Shown: positions 38,584 through 52,200 of the stretch, in pieces | Numbering within the stretch: the stretch's first letter is position 1 | How the letters are laid out: each line of letters begins with the position of its first letter | From: Alviniconcha marisindica | Lineage: Eukaryota > Mollusca > Gastropoda > Provannidae | Direction: 5' to 3' | Assembly (NCBI GenBank): GCA_018857735.1 | Contig: JABMCL010000598.1 | Coordinates: forward strand, 131,001 to 195,000 | Length of the DNA stretch: 64,000 nt | The notes under the pieces: model-generated | Told to the model about the DNA's origin: nothing | Database searches by the model: none | Seen by the model: only the letters and a program-made list of their open reading frames with translations | Translations under genes and position numbers: made by a program

Positions 38584-40310
38584 CCATTCAAACTTCTGCC
38601 CAAATGAGCCAATCACACTGTGATCTCCAAGGTGTCTGCACATCTTATTACATCCCATGCAAGGTGTGGTCAGGTGTCTGCGGTACCACGCCTTGCTATC
38701 TCATCTGAGTTTTATACAATTATAACAGTAACAGTGCACATGAAGTCAGTGCACACAAGCCAAGAGTTAATTCAAGACAGTTTGAGAACTTAAGAGGCTT
38801 GCAGGTGTGTTGTACTTTCTGTCTATCACCTAAAGATGGAGATGACCAAGGCAGATCAGATGAATTCAAATATCCAGTCAAATCATACTTCTGTGTTGAC
38901 GTTTGCCTTCATTTGACAGATGTTCTGCAACACCGTTGCCAGAGACAGAATGAGATGACAACATTTACCATGGTGCAGTAACATGAAACTGAACCAGTTT
39001 TGCAACTACATTAAATTGTGGTTTTAATCACTTCAGTGGCACTTACACTGACAGCCCTGGGCATAGTACACCTACCATCCAAACACTTGAAACAGTGAAC
39101 AACTCATATGGACTTGGGAGATATCACTTGCATCACATGCACGCACGCTGCACGCATGCACACACACACACACACACACACACCGGATAAATGTTACTAT
39201 GTGAAGTTGTGCAAAACCAATCCAGCGGTGAGAGCAGGAAAGAAAAGCAGACAAGGTTGACAAACAAGAGGCACAGCAGTGAGCAGTCAGCGCAACTAAG
39301 TTAATGTGGGACAGAATGCTGTGGGCAGAACCAACACACTTCATCCTTACTATGCTGTGGGCAGAACCAACACACTTCATCCTTACTATGCTGTGGGCAG
39401 AACCAACACACTTCATCCTTACTATCAGCTGTGGGCAGAACCAACACACTTCATCCTTACTATCAGCTGTGGGCAGAACCAACACACTTCATCCTTACTA
39501 TCAGCTGTGGGCAGAACCAACACACTTCATCCTTACTATCAGCTGTGGGCACTGTTGTCATTTGAAATGGAGTTCACCAACACACTTCATCCTTAGTGGG
39601 CACTGTTGTCATTTCAAATGGAGTTATATATATTTACAGTGTGCATTTACTTACTTCGCATAAAATGACTAATTCAAAAAAAAAATCAATGAAACTTAAA
39701 GAAAAAATGTAACTGATTCTCAATGAAACACACATACCGACAACAACAACAAAAGAAAAAAAGAATGAAATCAACAATAGCAGTGAAAGGGACAAAAACC
39801 TGATTGGGACAAAGGACCCTAACGGCTAGGAAACAAAACCCAGGTCAAGTAAACAAGTCTGAACTTAAACAGCATCAGGGGAAGGAAAGAACAAGGTGTT
39901 AGTAAGCAGAAACCACAGGCAGATCAGTCAAGCCAACATGCTAGGCACCAGGTAGTATCAAAAATAATGTGGCATAACTTAGTGAGTCAATCTCCACCAT
40001 CAAAAAAATTTGTTTCCCATATTCAACACTAACTCGAAAGTTTCATGCAATACTTCTTCCAAAGTCAGTCATAACTCAAAAGTCTGATGCAGTACTGACA
40101 CTTCTGTCTATGTAAGGTGGCTTTTTTGTTTGGTTTGTCATTTTCTTTCTTTCCTCTTGTTGTTTTCCACGCTGCTTGTTCTAAATCACTTTCCTGATTA
40201 ATTCTGAAATACTCTGTCACTTTCTAACTTTCTGCTTTTGTAAAAAATGTAATGTATCCGCATCAGACTGCATCTACTAAACTTAGTTTATATAATTACG
40301 AGGAGTACAA

Positions 40311-40367
<57 letters not shown>

Positions 40368-43077
40368 TATAAAATTTCACTCACTCATTCATGCCTATAT
40401 ATGTATATAAATGATTACTGTAATTTTATATTTGCTCATCAATAGCTTAGCAAGGACTAGTTGTTAGACAGCTTTTTGACTGAACCTAAACTACAATCCT
40501 TGCAAAATAAAGTTTTTGAGTTCAAACTTGAGTTCAAGTTGTCTCTGCTTTTTTTGTTCACTGCCCCATGTTATGTCTGCATGATATATAAAGAACTACA
40601 AGTTATGTCAACACTATTTATGCAGTCTATGTATGCATCTTATTTATTCATTGTCATTTTCAAAGCATTTCCATTGATTTTGCTGTTCTTGTTTGCTTAT
40701 TATCATTGTTAGTCATAGTATTATATTTTACTTGTTGGTATGTTTACCCTGTTTAAATATGAATTGAGTTTGTAACTTTTTTTCTTTTTCTTTTTTTTCT
40801 CACTCCATTTGTCTCTTAATCAGTATCCAAACACAGAAAGGTTCAAACAAATGCTTAGTTATTTTGACACAGACACACAGTATGCACATTTTTTCAATTC
40901 TTTTTCCACTTAATCAGTAGTTTAGCAAGGACTAGTTGTTAGACAGGTCTAAATGAACCTAAGCTACAATCCTTGGACAATAAGGTTTACGAGTTCAAGT
41001 TCTCTCCCTCTCTCTCTTTAAACACACAGCTATATTTTTGGTGGAAACAAAACCAAACTATTGATAGAAATACATAGGATTGGCCATGCATGGGGAACAG
41101 CATGCGCAGTATCAGTAACATTCTTAAACTGATCGATTAATATAATATATATTATTATTTACGAATATTGGCTTCCAAAGAAACTACTGGACCGGAAGGG
41201 AAGCTTTACGTGGCACATCCGTTTTCAGTGTTTTAGGACCTACACAGATTAGGGCGCATTTGCAGTCACAATCCATGCTGAGAGCATTCTTTTTCTCCCC
41301 CCTCTCTCTCCTTTTTGTTAAAGATTCATTCGAAAAAGCAAAAGGAGGCATCAGCAAACACAGATTTTCTTCACTTGGCAGTTCAAGTTGAGTGCAAGAT
41401 GCTAACAGAGGTCAACAAAAAGCTTCCAAGGTAAACTCAGAACAAAGCAGTTGACTTCAAGACACGGGATAACGGTTGACCTGTGAACTTTCCATCAAAA
41501 CTCCTTCTTTTTCAGCCTTCTCAAAGGTCCTGGTTTCTTTCTGCACCAGACTTTGGGGAAGAGAACTCAAAGAAATGCAAAACTAAAACAGAGTCTGAAA
41601 GCGGGATTCCCTTCACCTTGAGTTGGAGTCCAGAGATTTATGGCATGCAGTACAGCATCAAACACTTCATACTATTGCTACACATCCAAAACAACAGTGT
41701 TTTATCATCAAAGTTCAATTCATTCCCTTCCTGTCTAACCTCTGATACCAGCAAATCCACAAAAATAATGTGGCTAAATACTGATTTTTAAATCATCTTC
41801 TCAAAAGCAAATGCACACCTTTCTCAAACCTTCAGTTACTCTCCACTTATAACCAATCAACTCAAAATTCTTTATCATGCACTTCAACTAGCTACTCTAC
41901 ACTAGTTTTCAATCTAATCAAAATCATTATTACAAAAATGCTCACTAGAAAATTTCTTTAAAAAATGAAAAAAAGAGTTTCAACTGAGTGTGAAATAATC
42001 CAAAGTATGACAACTTGAGCTACAACTGACTGACCAGAAACATGAGTGACTCGCACTAAGCTATGCTCGCTCTGCTGCCAAGCAGCCATGCCAGGCAAGT
42101 CCCGCTCTCTACCAAGGCACCTCTTCTTTATACTCTCTTTCCAGATTCAGACTGTACTCCAAAATTACAATATCTTTCACCCCCCCCCCCCAAAATGCCA
42201 CCATTTATATTTAGTGATTTACCATTATTATAAGCTTCCTGGCAGTTTACCTAAATACTGTAATTGTCTAATGTGCACACACACAAACACAGATGCCCAC
42301 TTGATTACTAGAAAGTCTGCTCATTACCATTTTCATTCAAACATATATAAATTTACATGTTGAATGTCCTACAGGAACCAGCCTGGCATCACTACGGCAA
42401 CATCCACTGGGGTCTGGCAATTCCACACACAAGTTGTTATATATATTACATATATATATATCACAATAAAACAATGATAATACTGAAACAAGAAGCTGCA
42501 GCTACACCCCAAACCAAGCTAACCGCTACACTTACACCTTACACCATCCCCCCGAAACCTCTCCTTCTCGTCTTCACAACAACACAGGAGGGGGCGAAAA
42601 GGAAAGGAGCGCATCCCTTTGCCGACCCCAGACCCCAGGGAGGAGCGGGTAGGTGCGCCCCCACCGCCAGGGGCAGGGGCAGCCCCGGGTTAGGGGTGGG
42701 GGTGCTGTCAGTAAGCGAGGACCTACCGGTACGATTAAGGTCAACACAACAGTGACGTCGGACAGTGCTGCAAGCGGAAATAGCCCGCCTCTGGGGGCGA
42801 AAGGAGTAATCCGAGTCTGAGCCGTTAGGCGAGCGCCGCACAAGGGCGCTGTGCGAGGACGAGCGCCTGGGTCGCTCATAGGACTGGCAGATGTCGCGTG
42901 GGGTGGCGCTGCCAAAGCCCAGCACGTGACTTCGCCCACCTTTCTGCCCGCTACGCTTCCACGCCTCGTAGCGTGCCACTCGCTCCTCAGCCTTCATCAG
43001 CAGGGACTCCCGACGACTCTGCACACACACATACACAGGGCAGAGGTGTTGTCAGACTATTCAGTGCCTTCCAATGA

Positions 43078-43141
<64 letters not shown>

Positions 43142-43179
43142 GGGCAGGTGTTGTCAGACTATTCAGTGACTGCCAACGA

Positions 43180-43233
<54 letters not shown>

Positions 43234-46200
43234 CCACACACACACACACACAGTGGGTGGTGGGAGAGACTGGATGACAAAAAACATGACTCATGGACCC
43301 CCCCCCCCACTGTTATCATCATTAACAACACAGTGGTGCAGCTGTGACACTGCCTCTGCAGCAACATACAAATATACACCACCATCCTACCGCTACATCT
43401 ACATCAGCCACATCATTACCACCAGCTGCTGCAGGCAAACCAACACACAGAGATGTCTAACATGTGTAGTTCCCCACAGACAGTCACAGATGAATCAAGT
43501 TCACACAAAACAGCAACCTTCACTGCAAAATGAAAATCTGCTGAGGCAGCTGGGAGGGAGTCTGCAGTGAAAATGACGGATTTCCCCCTTCCTCATCAGC
43601 AAGCCAGCATCACACTCAGGGCAAACCTAGGTAGGACTGTGACACCTAGAGTGAGGGCAAACCTGTATGAATGATATGTAGGCTAGTGTGGGCAAACCTA
43701 GGTATGAATGACACCTAGAGTGTGGGCAAACCTGTATGAATGATATGTAGGCTAGAGTGTGGGCAAACCTAGGTATGAATGACACCTAGAGTGTGGGCAA
43801 ACCTGTATGAATGACATGTAGGCTAGAGTGTGGGCAAACCTGTATGAATGATATGTAGGCTAGAGTGTGGGCAAACCTAGGTATGAATGACACCTACAGT
43901 GTGGGCAAACCTATATGAATGACATGTAGGCTAGAGTGTGGGCAAACCTAGGTATGAATGACACCTACAGTGTGGGCAAACCTATATGAATGACATGTAG
44001 GCTAGAGTGTGGGCAAACCTAGGTATGAATGACACCTACAGTGTGGGCAAACCTAGGTATGAATGACATGGGCAAACCTAGGTATGAATGACACCTAGAG
44101 TGTGGGCAAACCTAGGTATGAATGACACCTACAGTGTGGGCAAACCTAGGTATGAATGACACCTAGAGTGTGGGCAAACCTAGGTATGAATGAAACCTAG
44201 GGTGTGGGCAAACCTAGGTATGAATGCAATACCTACATGATCTAGGCAAACTTAGGTATGGTGTGGGCAAACCTAGGTATGAATGTGACACCTACATGAT
44301 ATGGGCAAACTTAGGCATAATTGTGAATGTGTAACACATACACAGTGCTGGCAAACTTATGCACAATTATGAGTAAGAAACCATGGTCCAGACCTCTACC
44401 CCAAAAGTCTCCCCAGTCTCAGGAAGTCCTAAAGTCTCCCACCATCCCCAGTCTCAGGAAGTCCTAAAGTCTCCCAACATCCACAGTCTCAGTAAGTCTT
44501 AAAGTCTCCCACCATCCACAGTCTCAGGAAGTCCTAAAGTCTCCCACCATCCACAGTCTCAGGAAGTCCTAAAGTCTCCCAACATCCACAGTCTCAGAGC
44601 AGTCCCTCCCGGAAGTCCTAAAGTCTCCCACCATCCCCAGTCTCAGGAAGTCCTAAAGTCTCCCACCATCCACAGTCTCAGGAAGTCCTAAGACCTCTAC
44701 ACTATCCTGTACCCAGAAAACTACTTCATTTTCTCATAATTCTATACAACAACCCTTACTAGTGATATGCTGAGCTAAAACCACTCATGCATGTTGACAG
44801 GCATTCCAAAGAAGAGCAGGGTCATCATGTTGCACACAGCTACAATGTTCCCAAGTCACATGTGGATGCTCAACAATGATCAATACTCCACCACCACCCC
44901 AACTTTAGGACTTGAACTTTGACTGAGTGGGGAGTAGCAGCTCCGCACCACACCAACAAAGATCAATCTGTCAGTCATTTCTTACTGTATCACACCAACA
45001 AAGATCAATCTGTCAGTCATTTCTTACTGTATCACACCAACAAAGATCAATCTGTCAGTCATTTCTTACTGTATCACACCAACAAAGATCAATTTGTCAG
45101 TTACTTCTTACTGTATCACACCAACAAAGATCAATTTGTCAGTCATTTCTTACTGTATCACACCAACAAAGATCAATTTGTCAGTCATTTCTTACTGTAT
45201 CACACCAACAAAGATCAATTTGTCAGTCATTTCTTACTGTATCACACCAACAAAGATCAATCTGTCAGTCATTTCTTACTGTATCACACCAACAAAGATC
45301 AATCTGTCAGTCATTTCTTACTGTATCACACCAACACAGATCAATCTGTCAGTTACTTCTTACTGTATGACAACAACAAAGATCAGTTTGTCAGTTACTT
45401 CTTACACCAAGTGAACCAGACATTAGTCACTATCACATGATGAGTCTGTCAGTCCTTGAACCTCCAACACTGGAATCAAGAACTATCATTTCTAATCTAG
45501 AATAACACTTTAAGTTCACACCCACACCCACACACCACCCACACACACACACCACACACACGCCCCACACACTCAGTACAATGGTGAATCCACAGCTCAC
45601 TCTATAGATTCAAACAATATGCTCCCTGACTCAGACATCTCCCACCCTTCCTATTATTCAACAGGTGACTTTACCGTTCAGAACATTCTACCTCTTACAA
45701 ATATATATATATTATTATTACTGCTGAACAAAGTGACATTAACTAGCATTCTGTCCCTTTTAGTTTTATTCATACTTCATCAGTATTATATACTGCTTGG
45801 CCACCCACGTGCATGCGAGTGTGTGTGTGTGTGTTTGTCAGTCATGTCAGTCCATGATTATGCATGGACTTTATGTCTTCCTGTGTGTGCATGTGTTGGT
45901 TGTAAGGATTACTGAATGTTTGCGAGGGTGCATTCTAAGGTGTGTTGAGCCTGTATTATTTACGCAACTGCACCATAAAGAAATCTTTTTTATTATTATA
46001 CTGAACTGGAGACGAAGAAAAAATTACAGGAGAAAGTTCTTTAATTCAGACCTTGATGTGAAACACATCACTGGGTGAATGCTTCTTTAACTTCTGTGAG
46101 ACCCTTCCCCCCCCAAGACTGATAATTTTCATCAAGGCTTTGGTGCACAACCTGTCTATACAGAGCAATGGCAAGAAGGAAAAGGCGACTGGGCCACAGC

Positions 46201-49200
46201 CAAGGGCCAGCAGGGAAAGCTGGGGGCCGCTGCCAAAGTCACATCCTTTTGCACAGCATCCCCGCCCCACACCAGCCCCAACCTCTAGCATTTAGCAATG
46301 AGCCACAGTTGCATCACTCCGCACAGGGCTGCAGCACTCTAGCACACAGCGCCAGGAAATGGTGGCACCACCCCAGTCAAACACAAAGTTCAACAGGAAC
46401 AGGCTGTGAGTTGGAGGGGTGAGGGGAGGAGTCAGCAGACCTATTCATTGCCTGGCAAACCTTATCACCGCTGGCCTCTGTGGGTTGGGGGGGCTGGCAA
46501 ACCTGTATCACTGCTGGCCTCTGTGGTTTGGGGTGGGGTGGGGGGCTGGCAAAACCTGTATCTGCGTGGCACTCTTGTGGTTGGGGGGCTGGCAAACCTG
46601 TATCTGCTGGCCTCTGTGGGTTGGGGGGTGGGCTGTTGGTGGCTTGGGGGGGGCTGGCAAACCTGTATCACTGCTGGCCTCTGTGGTTGGGGCTGGCAAA
46701 CCTGTATCACTGCTGGCCTCTGTGGGTTGGGGAGGGCAGGTGGCTGCCGGTTGGGCTGGGGGGGGGGGGCAAACCTGTATCACTGCTGGCCTCTGTGGTG
46801 GGGGCTGGCAAACCTGTATCACTGCTGGCCTCGTGGGGGGGGGGGGCTGGCAAACCTGTATCACTGCTGGCCTCTGTGGTTGGGGGGGGCAAACCTGTAT
46901 CACTGCTGGCCTCTGTGGTTGGGGCTGGCAAACCTGTATCACTGCTGGCCTCTGTGGTTGGGGGCTGGCAAACTGTATCACTGCTGGCCTCTGGGGTTGG
47001 GGCTGGCAAACCTGATCACTGCTGGCCTCTGTGGGTTGGGGGCTGGCAAACCTGTATCACTGCTGGCCTCTGTGGGTTGGGAGGGCAGGTGGCTGCGGTG
47101 GGGGGGCTGGCAAACCTGTATCACTGCCAGCCCCTGGGAAGGTCTTTATGAGATACTGTTTTTCAGTCACTTGCCTTTAAAAAAAGGCTTAAAAATTGTT
47201 TAAACAGCTACTTAAATCATATTACTTCATGGGGAAGGGTGGCGGTGGGGGGCATGCTTGGGTGTGTGCGTGCATATGTGTGTGTGTGTGCATGTGTGTA
47301 TGTGTGTGTGTGTGTGCATGTACGTGTGCACGCATACCTAAATGCACACATTAATTAATATTCTACCATCACAATAAATAAACCAGGACCAAGCTGTTTT
47401 TAAGTATGCCTGATCAATGTGGTAAACTGACTCTCCAGGGACAGATATATTAATCTAAGGGGGAAAGCAATAACGCTTCCTTCCTTACTCATGCCTTCTG
47501 CATGCCAAGCAAAGTGAACAGGCACTGCTGCAAACAGTCAAATCAAGCCATTGCTACTACTGTCTGTTTCAGAGCCTGACCCCAGCAACAAGCCTTCTTT
47601 CACAGCAAAGCTTAAGAGGGAAACAAGATGCAAACGCAAACACAAAGGTTCACTGCCTTCTCAGTTATTGTAACACACACACACACACACATACACACAC
47701 ACACACACCAAGAAGAGGAAACACTTCACTGACTCATACTGGGCATAATCACATTCAAAACAGAACACTATGACTGGCCATTATTTTCAAAAGCATCCCG
47801 TGACCTTAGGAAAAGGGAGCAGGTCAGTGACTGAAATCAGCATGAAGGTGTAAAGCTCAACAAAGGCTGACATCATGCACATCAATACAGCTTTTGTTCA
47901 AGAAAATATTGAGGTCACTGCCATGACAGTTTCTAAAAATGATGATGATGTGATGGTGGTATTACTATTAGTAATGATGATGATGATAATTTACAGAGCA
48001 CAAATAAGCCAACACTGCAACAACATTCTCATTGCACTTGCAGAGTGAGAAGCAGCGTGTGGCACAGTGGGGGGGGTGGGGGGGGGGAAGAGAGAGACAA
48101 CACCAAACATCTGTGGCCACAGACCATTAGTATTACTTTAGAACAGTGGCATGCAAAACATGCTCTGTAGACAAACTGCACACAGCCCAACACAAATGTC
48201 AAACATAAACACTGAGGAAAGTGAAGAGACGCTAGCAGATGGGGACTGCAACTGCAAGTAAAAGCAAAATACATCCACCTTGTCCAGCGCATGCACATGT
48301 AGCAGTTTTTACTTTGACATGTTCCGTATTCTTCTTTTTGAGTTTGATGTGTTCAGTATTCTTAACTTTGACATGTTCAGCATTCTTCACTCTGATGTGT
48401 TCAGTATTCTTCACTTTGAGTTTGATGTGCTCAGTATTCTTCACTTAGTTTGATGTGTTCAGTATTCTTCACTTTGACATGTTCAGCATTCTTCACTTTG
48501 TGTCGTATTCTTCGCTATGAGTATGATGTGTTCAGTATTGATATCATGGAGGTATTCAGTATTGTTCACTTGGAGGTGTTCAGAGAGCGGTATTATCAGA
48601 GAGTGCGCATGCCACTTTGATCCTTGGTCTTCAAACTAATCCCTAACAATTATGAGGTTGCTTTTTTTCTTCCCACTAAAGCAGACCAGTGAAATGAAAA
48701 TAAGGAATCCCAAAATCTGTTTAGTGATGTAGTGTATCCTGTGCCCTGTTGTACAACTGGTCCACACACAGTCAAGTCCCCCCCACTCGCTCCCTTTTCC
48801 ACACTACAACAATCTGTGTCCACTGAAAGCAAAGAGACAAAAGTCTGAAATCAGAATCACTCAGGGCTGGCAAGGCGCGTCTACCCTAAGCTTCACTCAT
48901 GGGGCAACACACAGCTTGCTTCTTGGTGTGACCCAGCTCAACACTTACGCCGAGGAGCCAGCGGCCGTAATAGGGCTGCAAATGAGATTCAGATTTCAAA
49001 GCTTTGCCTTGCACACGCTGCATGCAGACTGGACTTTAGATAAAACTAACTACACAATGAGACTGGAACCATCGCCATCACCACTGATGACAATACACCA
49101 ATACCACCACCATCAGTAACACGTATCTGTTATACCATTCTCCTTAATCATCCAATTTATTACCATCACAACACTTTTCCCAGATAAGTAACTTGGTGTT

Positions 49201-52200
49201 TTACACCCAGTCAACCATTATGGTTATATCAGGGCGACTTCCCAGATAATCTCACAACAAAGTTACAAAGCAATCCAGATCCAATGGTACTATTTTAATG
49301 GGAACACCTCTGAATCTGTTTAAACATGCTCAAGCAGTATCCACAACATTAAGTGAACACTACATTTCACAGGAACTTGAGGAAGCACATTTTGTACATG
49401 AACCTGTCTGTGTTCAAACAGAAAAGGCTGACTGTGAGTCAACAAAGTTCTTAAAGTCACACCATACATTTCAATCACATCTTACTTTTAATTGTATGCA
49501 AGTTGTAATTGTGAAGGCAGTATAGCGTAGAGCAGGCTTTCACTCCAAAATTCAACAATATGGTTTTTCATTCACTCAACTTTAGTAAAGTTCAGCTTGT
49601 TTGTCAAGACACTTTTCAACCCAAAGCTTGCCCACACTCCCAACTATCCTTCAAGTGTCTAGTTTAGCTTGTCAGACACTTTTCAGATCAAAGCTTGCCC
49701 ACACTCCCAACTATCCTTCAAGTGTCTAGTTTAGCTTGTCAGACACTTTTCAGATCAAAGCTTGCCCACACTCCCAACTATCCTTCGAGTGTCTAGTTTA
49801 GCTTGTTGGTCACACTTTTCGGATCAAAGCTTGCCCACACTCCCAACTACCCTTCAAGTGTCTAGTTTAGCTTGTCAGACACTTTTCAAACCAAAACTTG
49901 CCAACAACTACCCTTCAAGTGTCTAGTTTAGCTTGTTTGTCAGACTTTTCAGATCAAAGCTTGCCCACACTCCCAACTACCCTTCAAGTGTCTAGTTTAG
50001 CTTGTTTGTCACACTTTTCAGATCAAAGCTTGCCCGCACTCCCAACTACCCTTCAATTGTCTAGTTTAGCTTGTCAGACACTTTTCAAACCAAAACTTGC
50101 CCACAACTACCCTTCAAGTGTCTAGTTTAGCTTGTTTGTCAGACTTTTCAGATCAAAGCTTGCCCACACTCCCAACTACCCTTCAAGTGTCTAGTTTAGC
50201 TTGTTTGTCACACTTTTCAAACCAAAGCTTGCCCACACTCCCAACTATCCTTCAAGTGTCTAGTTTGTAAGACACTTTTCAGATCAAAGCTTGCCCACAC
50301 TCCCAACTACCCTTCAAGTGTCTAGTTTAGCTTGTTTGTCACACTTTTCAAACCAAAGCTTGCCCACACTCCCAACTATCCTTCAAGTGTCTAGCTTGTA
50401 AGACACTTTTCAGATCAAAGCTTGCCCACACTCCCAACTACCCTTCAAGTGTCTAGTTAGCTTGTTTGTCACACTTTTCAAATCAAAGCTTGCCCACACT
50501 CCCAACTACCCTTCAAGTGTCTAGTTTAGCTTGTTTGTCACACTTTTTGGATCAAAGCTTGCCCACACTACTTTTCGGATCAAAGCTTGCCCACACTCCC
50601 AACTACCCTTGAAGTGTCTAGTTTAGCTTGTTTGTCACACTTTTCAAATCAAAGCTTGCCCACACTCCCAACTACCCTTCAAGTGTCTAGTTTAGCTTGT
50701 TTGTCACACTTTTCAAATCAAAGTTGCCCACACTCCCAACTACCCTTCAAGTGTCTAGCTAAGCTTGTCAGACACTTTTCAGATCAAAGCTTGCCCACAC
50801 TCCCAACTACCCTTCAAGTGTCAAGTTAAGCTTGTCAGACACTTGTGACTTTCAAATCAAAGCTTGCCCACACTCCCAACTACCCTTCAAGTGTCTAGTT
50901 TAGTTTGTTTGTCACACTTTTCAGATCAAAGCTTGCCCACACTCCCAACTACCCTTCAAGTGTCTAGTTTAGCTTGTTTGTCAGACACTTGTGATTTCAA
51001 ATCAAAGCTTGCCCACACTCCCAACAGTCCTTCCAGGTTCCCAACTCTACACAAAAAAGATTCAAATGCAAAATTCAACCTGAAGTCTACTCACTTTCTC
51101 TGCAATTTCTCTCTCTCGTCTTCGCCTCTCCACTTCCGCTCGTCGCTCAACGTCTCTCCGTCGTAGATCCTCAATCTTCTTGCGTCTCATCTCCAGCTGC
51201 TTCTCGCGGTTTTCCTGCGCCTGGCGCTGCTGTTGCTGCAGCTCCACCAGCTTCTTCTTGCGTTCATCCTCCAATCGCTCCCTGGCCAGACGCACACGCT
51301 CCTCCCTCTCACGGTCCTTCTTGATGCGATCAGGGTCTGTACGCAACACAGTGACACCCGTCTAAACCTGTATCCAGCCACACAGCCAGCCTCACACACC
51401 CCTCCCTCTGACAGCCCTTCTTGAGGCGCTCAAGGTCAGCAAACAAGACAGAAGCAAAAGTGATACCTGCCAGCTAGCTGGCCTGCCATACACGTATGCA
51501 CACTCCTCCCTCTCGGTCTGTACTTTAATCCAGTGTAGTGAGGGTCCGCATCTAACTGCTGATTCTGATATTTAACACCGTTGATTTTGTGGGGGTGTTT
51601 GTACTTCCCATGTTTTTCTGTTAAAATTCATCCATAAAGTGTTTTAGATCACTGAAACAGATCGACCTATAAATTCCATTCTTAATATTATTATAAGATA
51701 CAAAACTGTCTTCAGCAACCAGCCATATGCACATATAATATGCTCCTCCCTCTCATGATCACACACAACCCCCCCCCCCCACCCCCGCAGTGAGGAAATG
51801 TCACCTTTGTGCTTTGGACTGATGGAAATGGTGGAGACAGGCCCCCCTGAGTCACCAGAAACTCCTGATGACTTTGTGTCCGTCGACTGGTTGTCTGCTC
51901 CCGCTACAGCTGCCGCTCGCCCCCTGGGACTTCGCAGCTTGTGGGGGGTGGGCCCCGCATCATCCCCACCCCCACCCTCCGATGTCTGTGTGTTGTTCAT
52001 GTTGGTGTTGGCCGCTGTTCTGCGAGGGCTGGAGCGGGGACTAGACGACACATGTTCTGTGGAGCAGAAAGCAACATACATTAATTAGAAGACAAAACTT
52101 AACACGCTTCACAAAAAAAGCCAATCCTGCGCAGTTTACTTCTCTGTCAGACAGAACAGTGGAACTGCTCTTTAGAGGCGACCCTGAAATCCAGGCCAAA

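Larger units (their letters stand above)
35219..42726 (-). other. Intron 4 (7.5 kb)
   Basis: Contains the arrays and simple repeats listed below. The rest (for example 35230-36700, 36960-38500, 41010-42700) is AT-rich and yields no exon with credible splice sites. Confidence 0.5.

Noticed and set aside
42851..43570. A 239-codon plus-strand frame over exon 4 and CA repeats
   Set aside because: Shadow of the minus-strand exon followed by His/Thr translation of CA repeats.
44919..45440. Open frames over 100 codons on the plus strand
   Set aside because: They lie entirely in a 42-bp tandem array and are open in three frames at once, which is a periodicity effect.
46406..47203. A 265-codon plus-strand frame, Gly/Trp/Leu-rich
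   Set aside because: Made of a G-rich minisatellite; other frames over the same DNA are equally open and there is no conserved motif.
49590..51030. Regular repeats that might suggest a CRISPR array
   Set aside because: Units are head-to-tail without unique spacers, in an intron of a eukaryotic gene. The same holds for the 40-bp array at 22116-22515.
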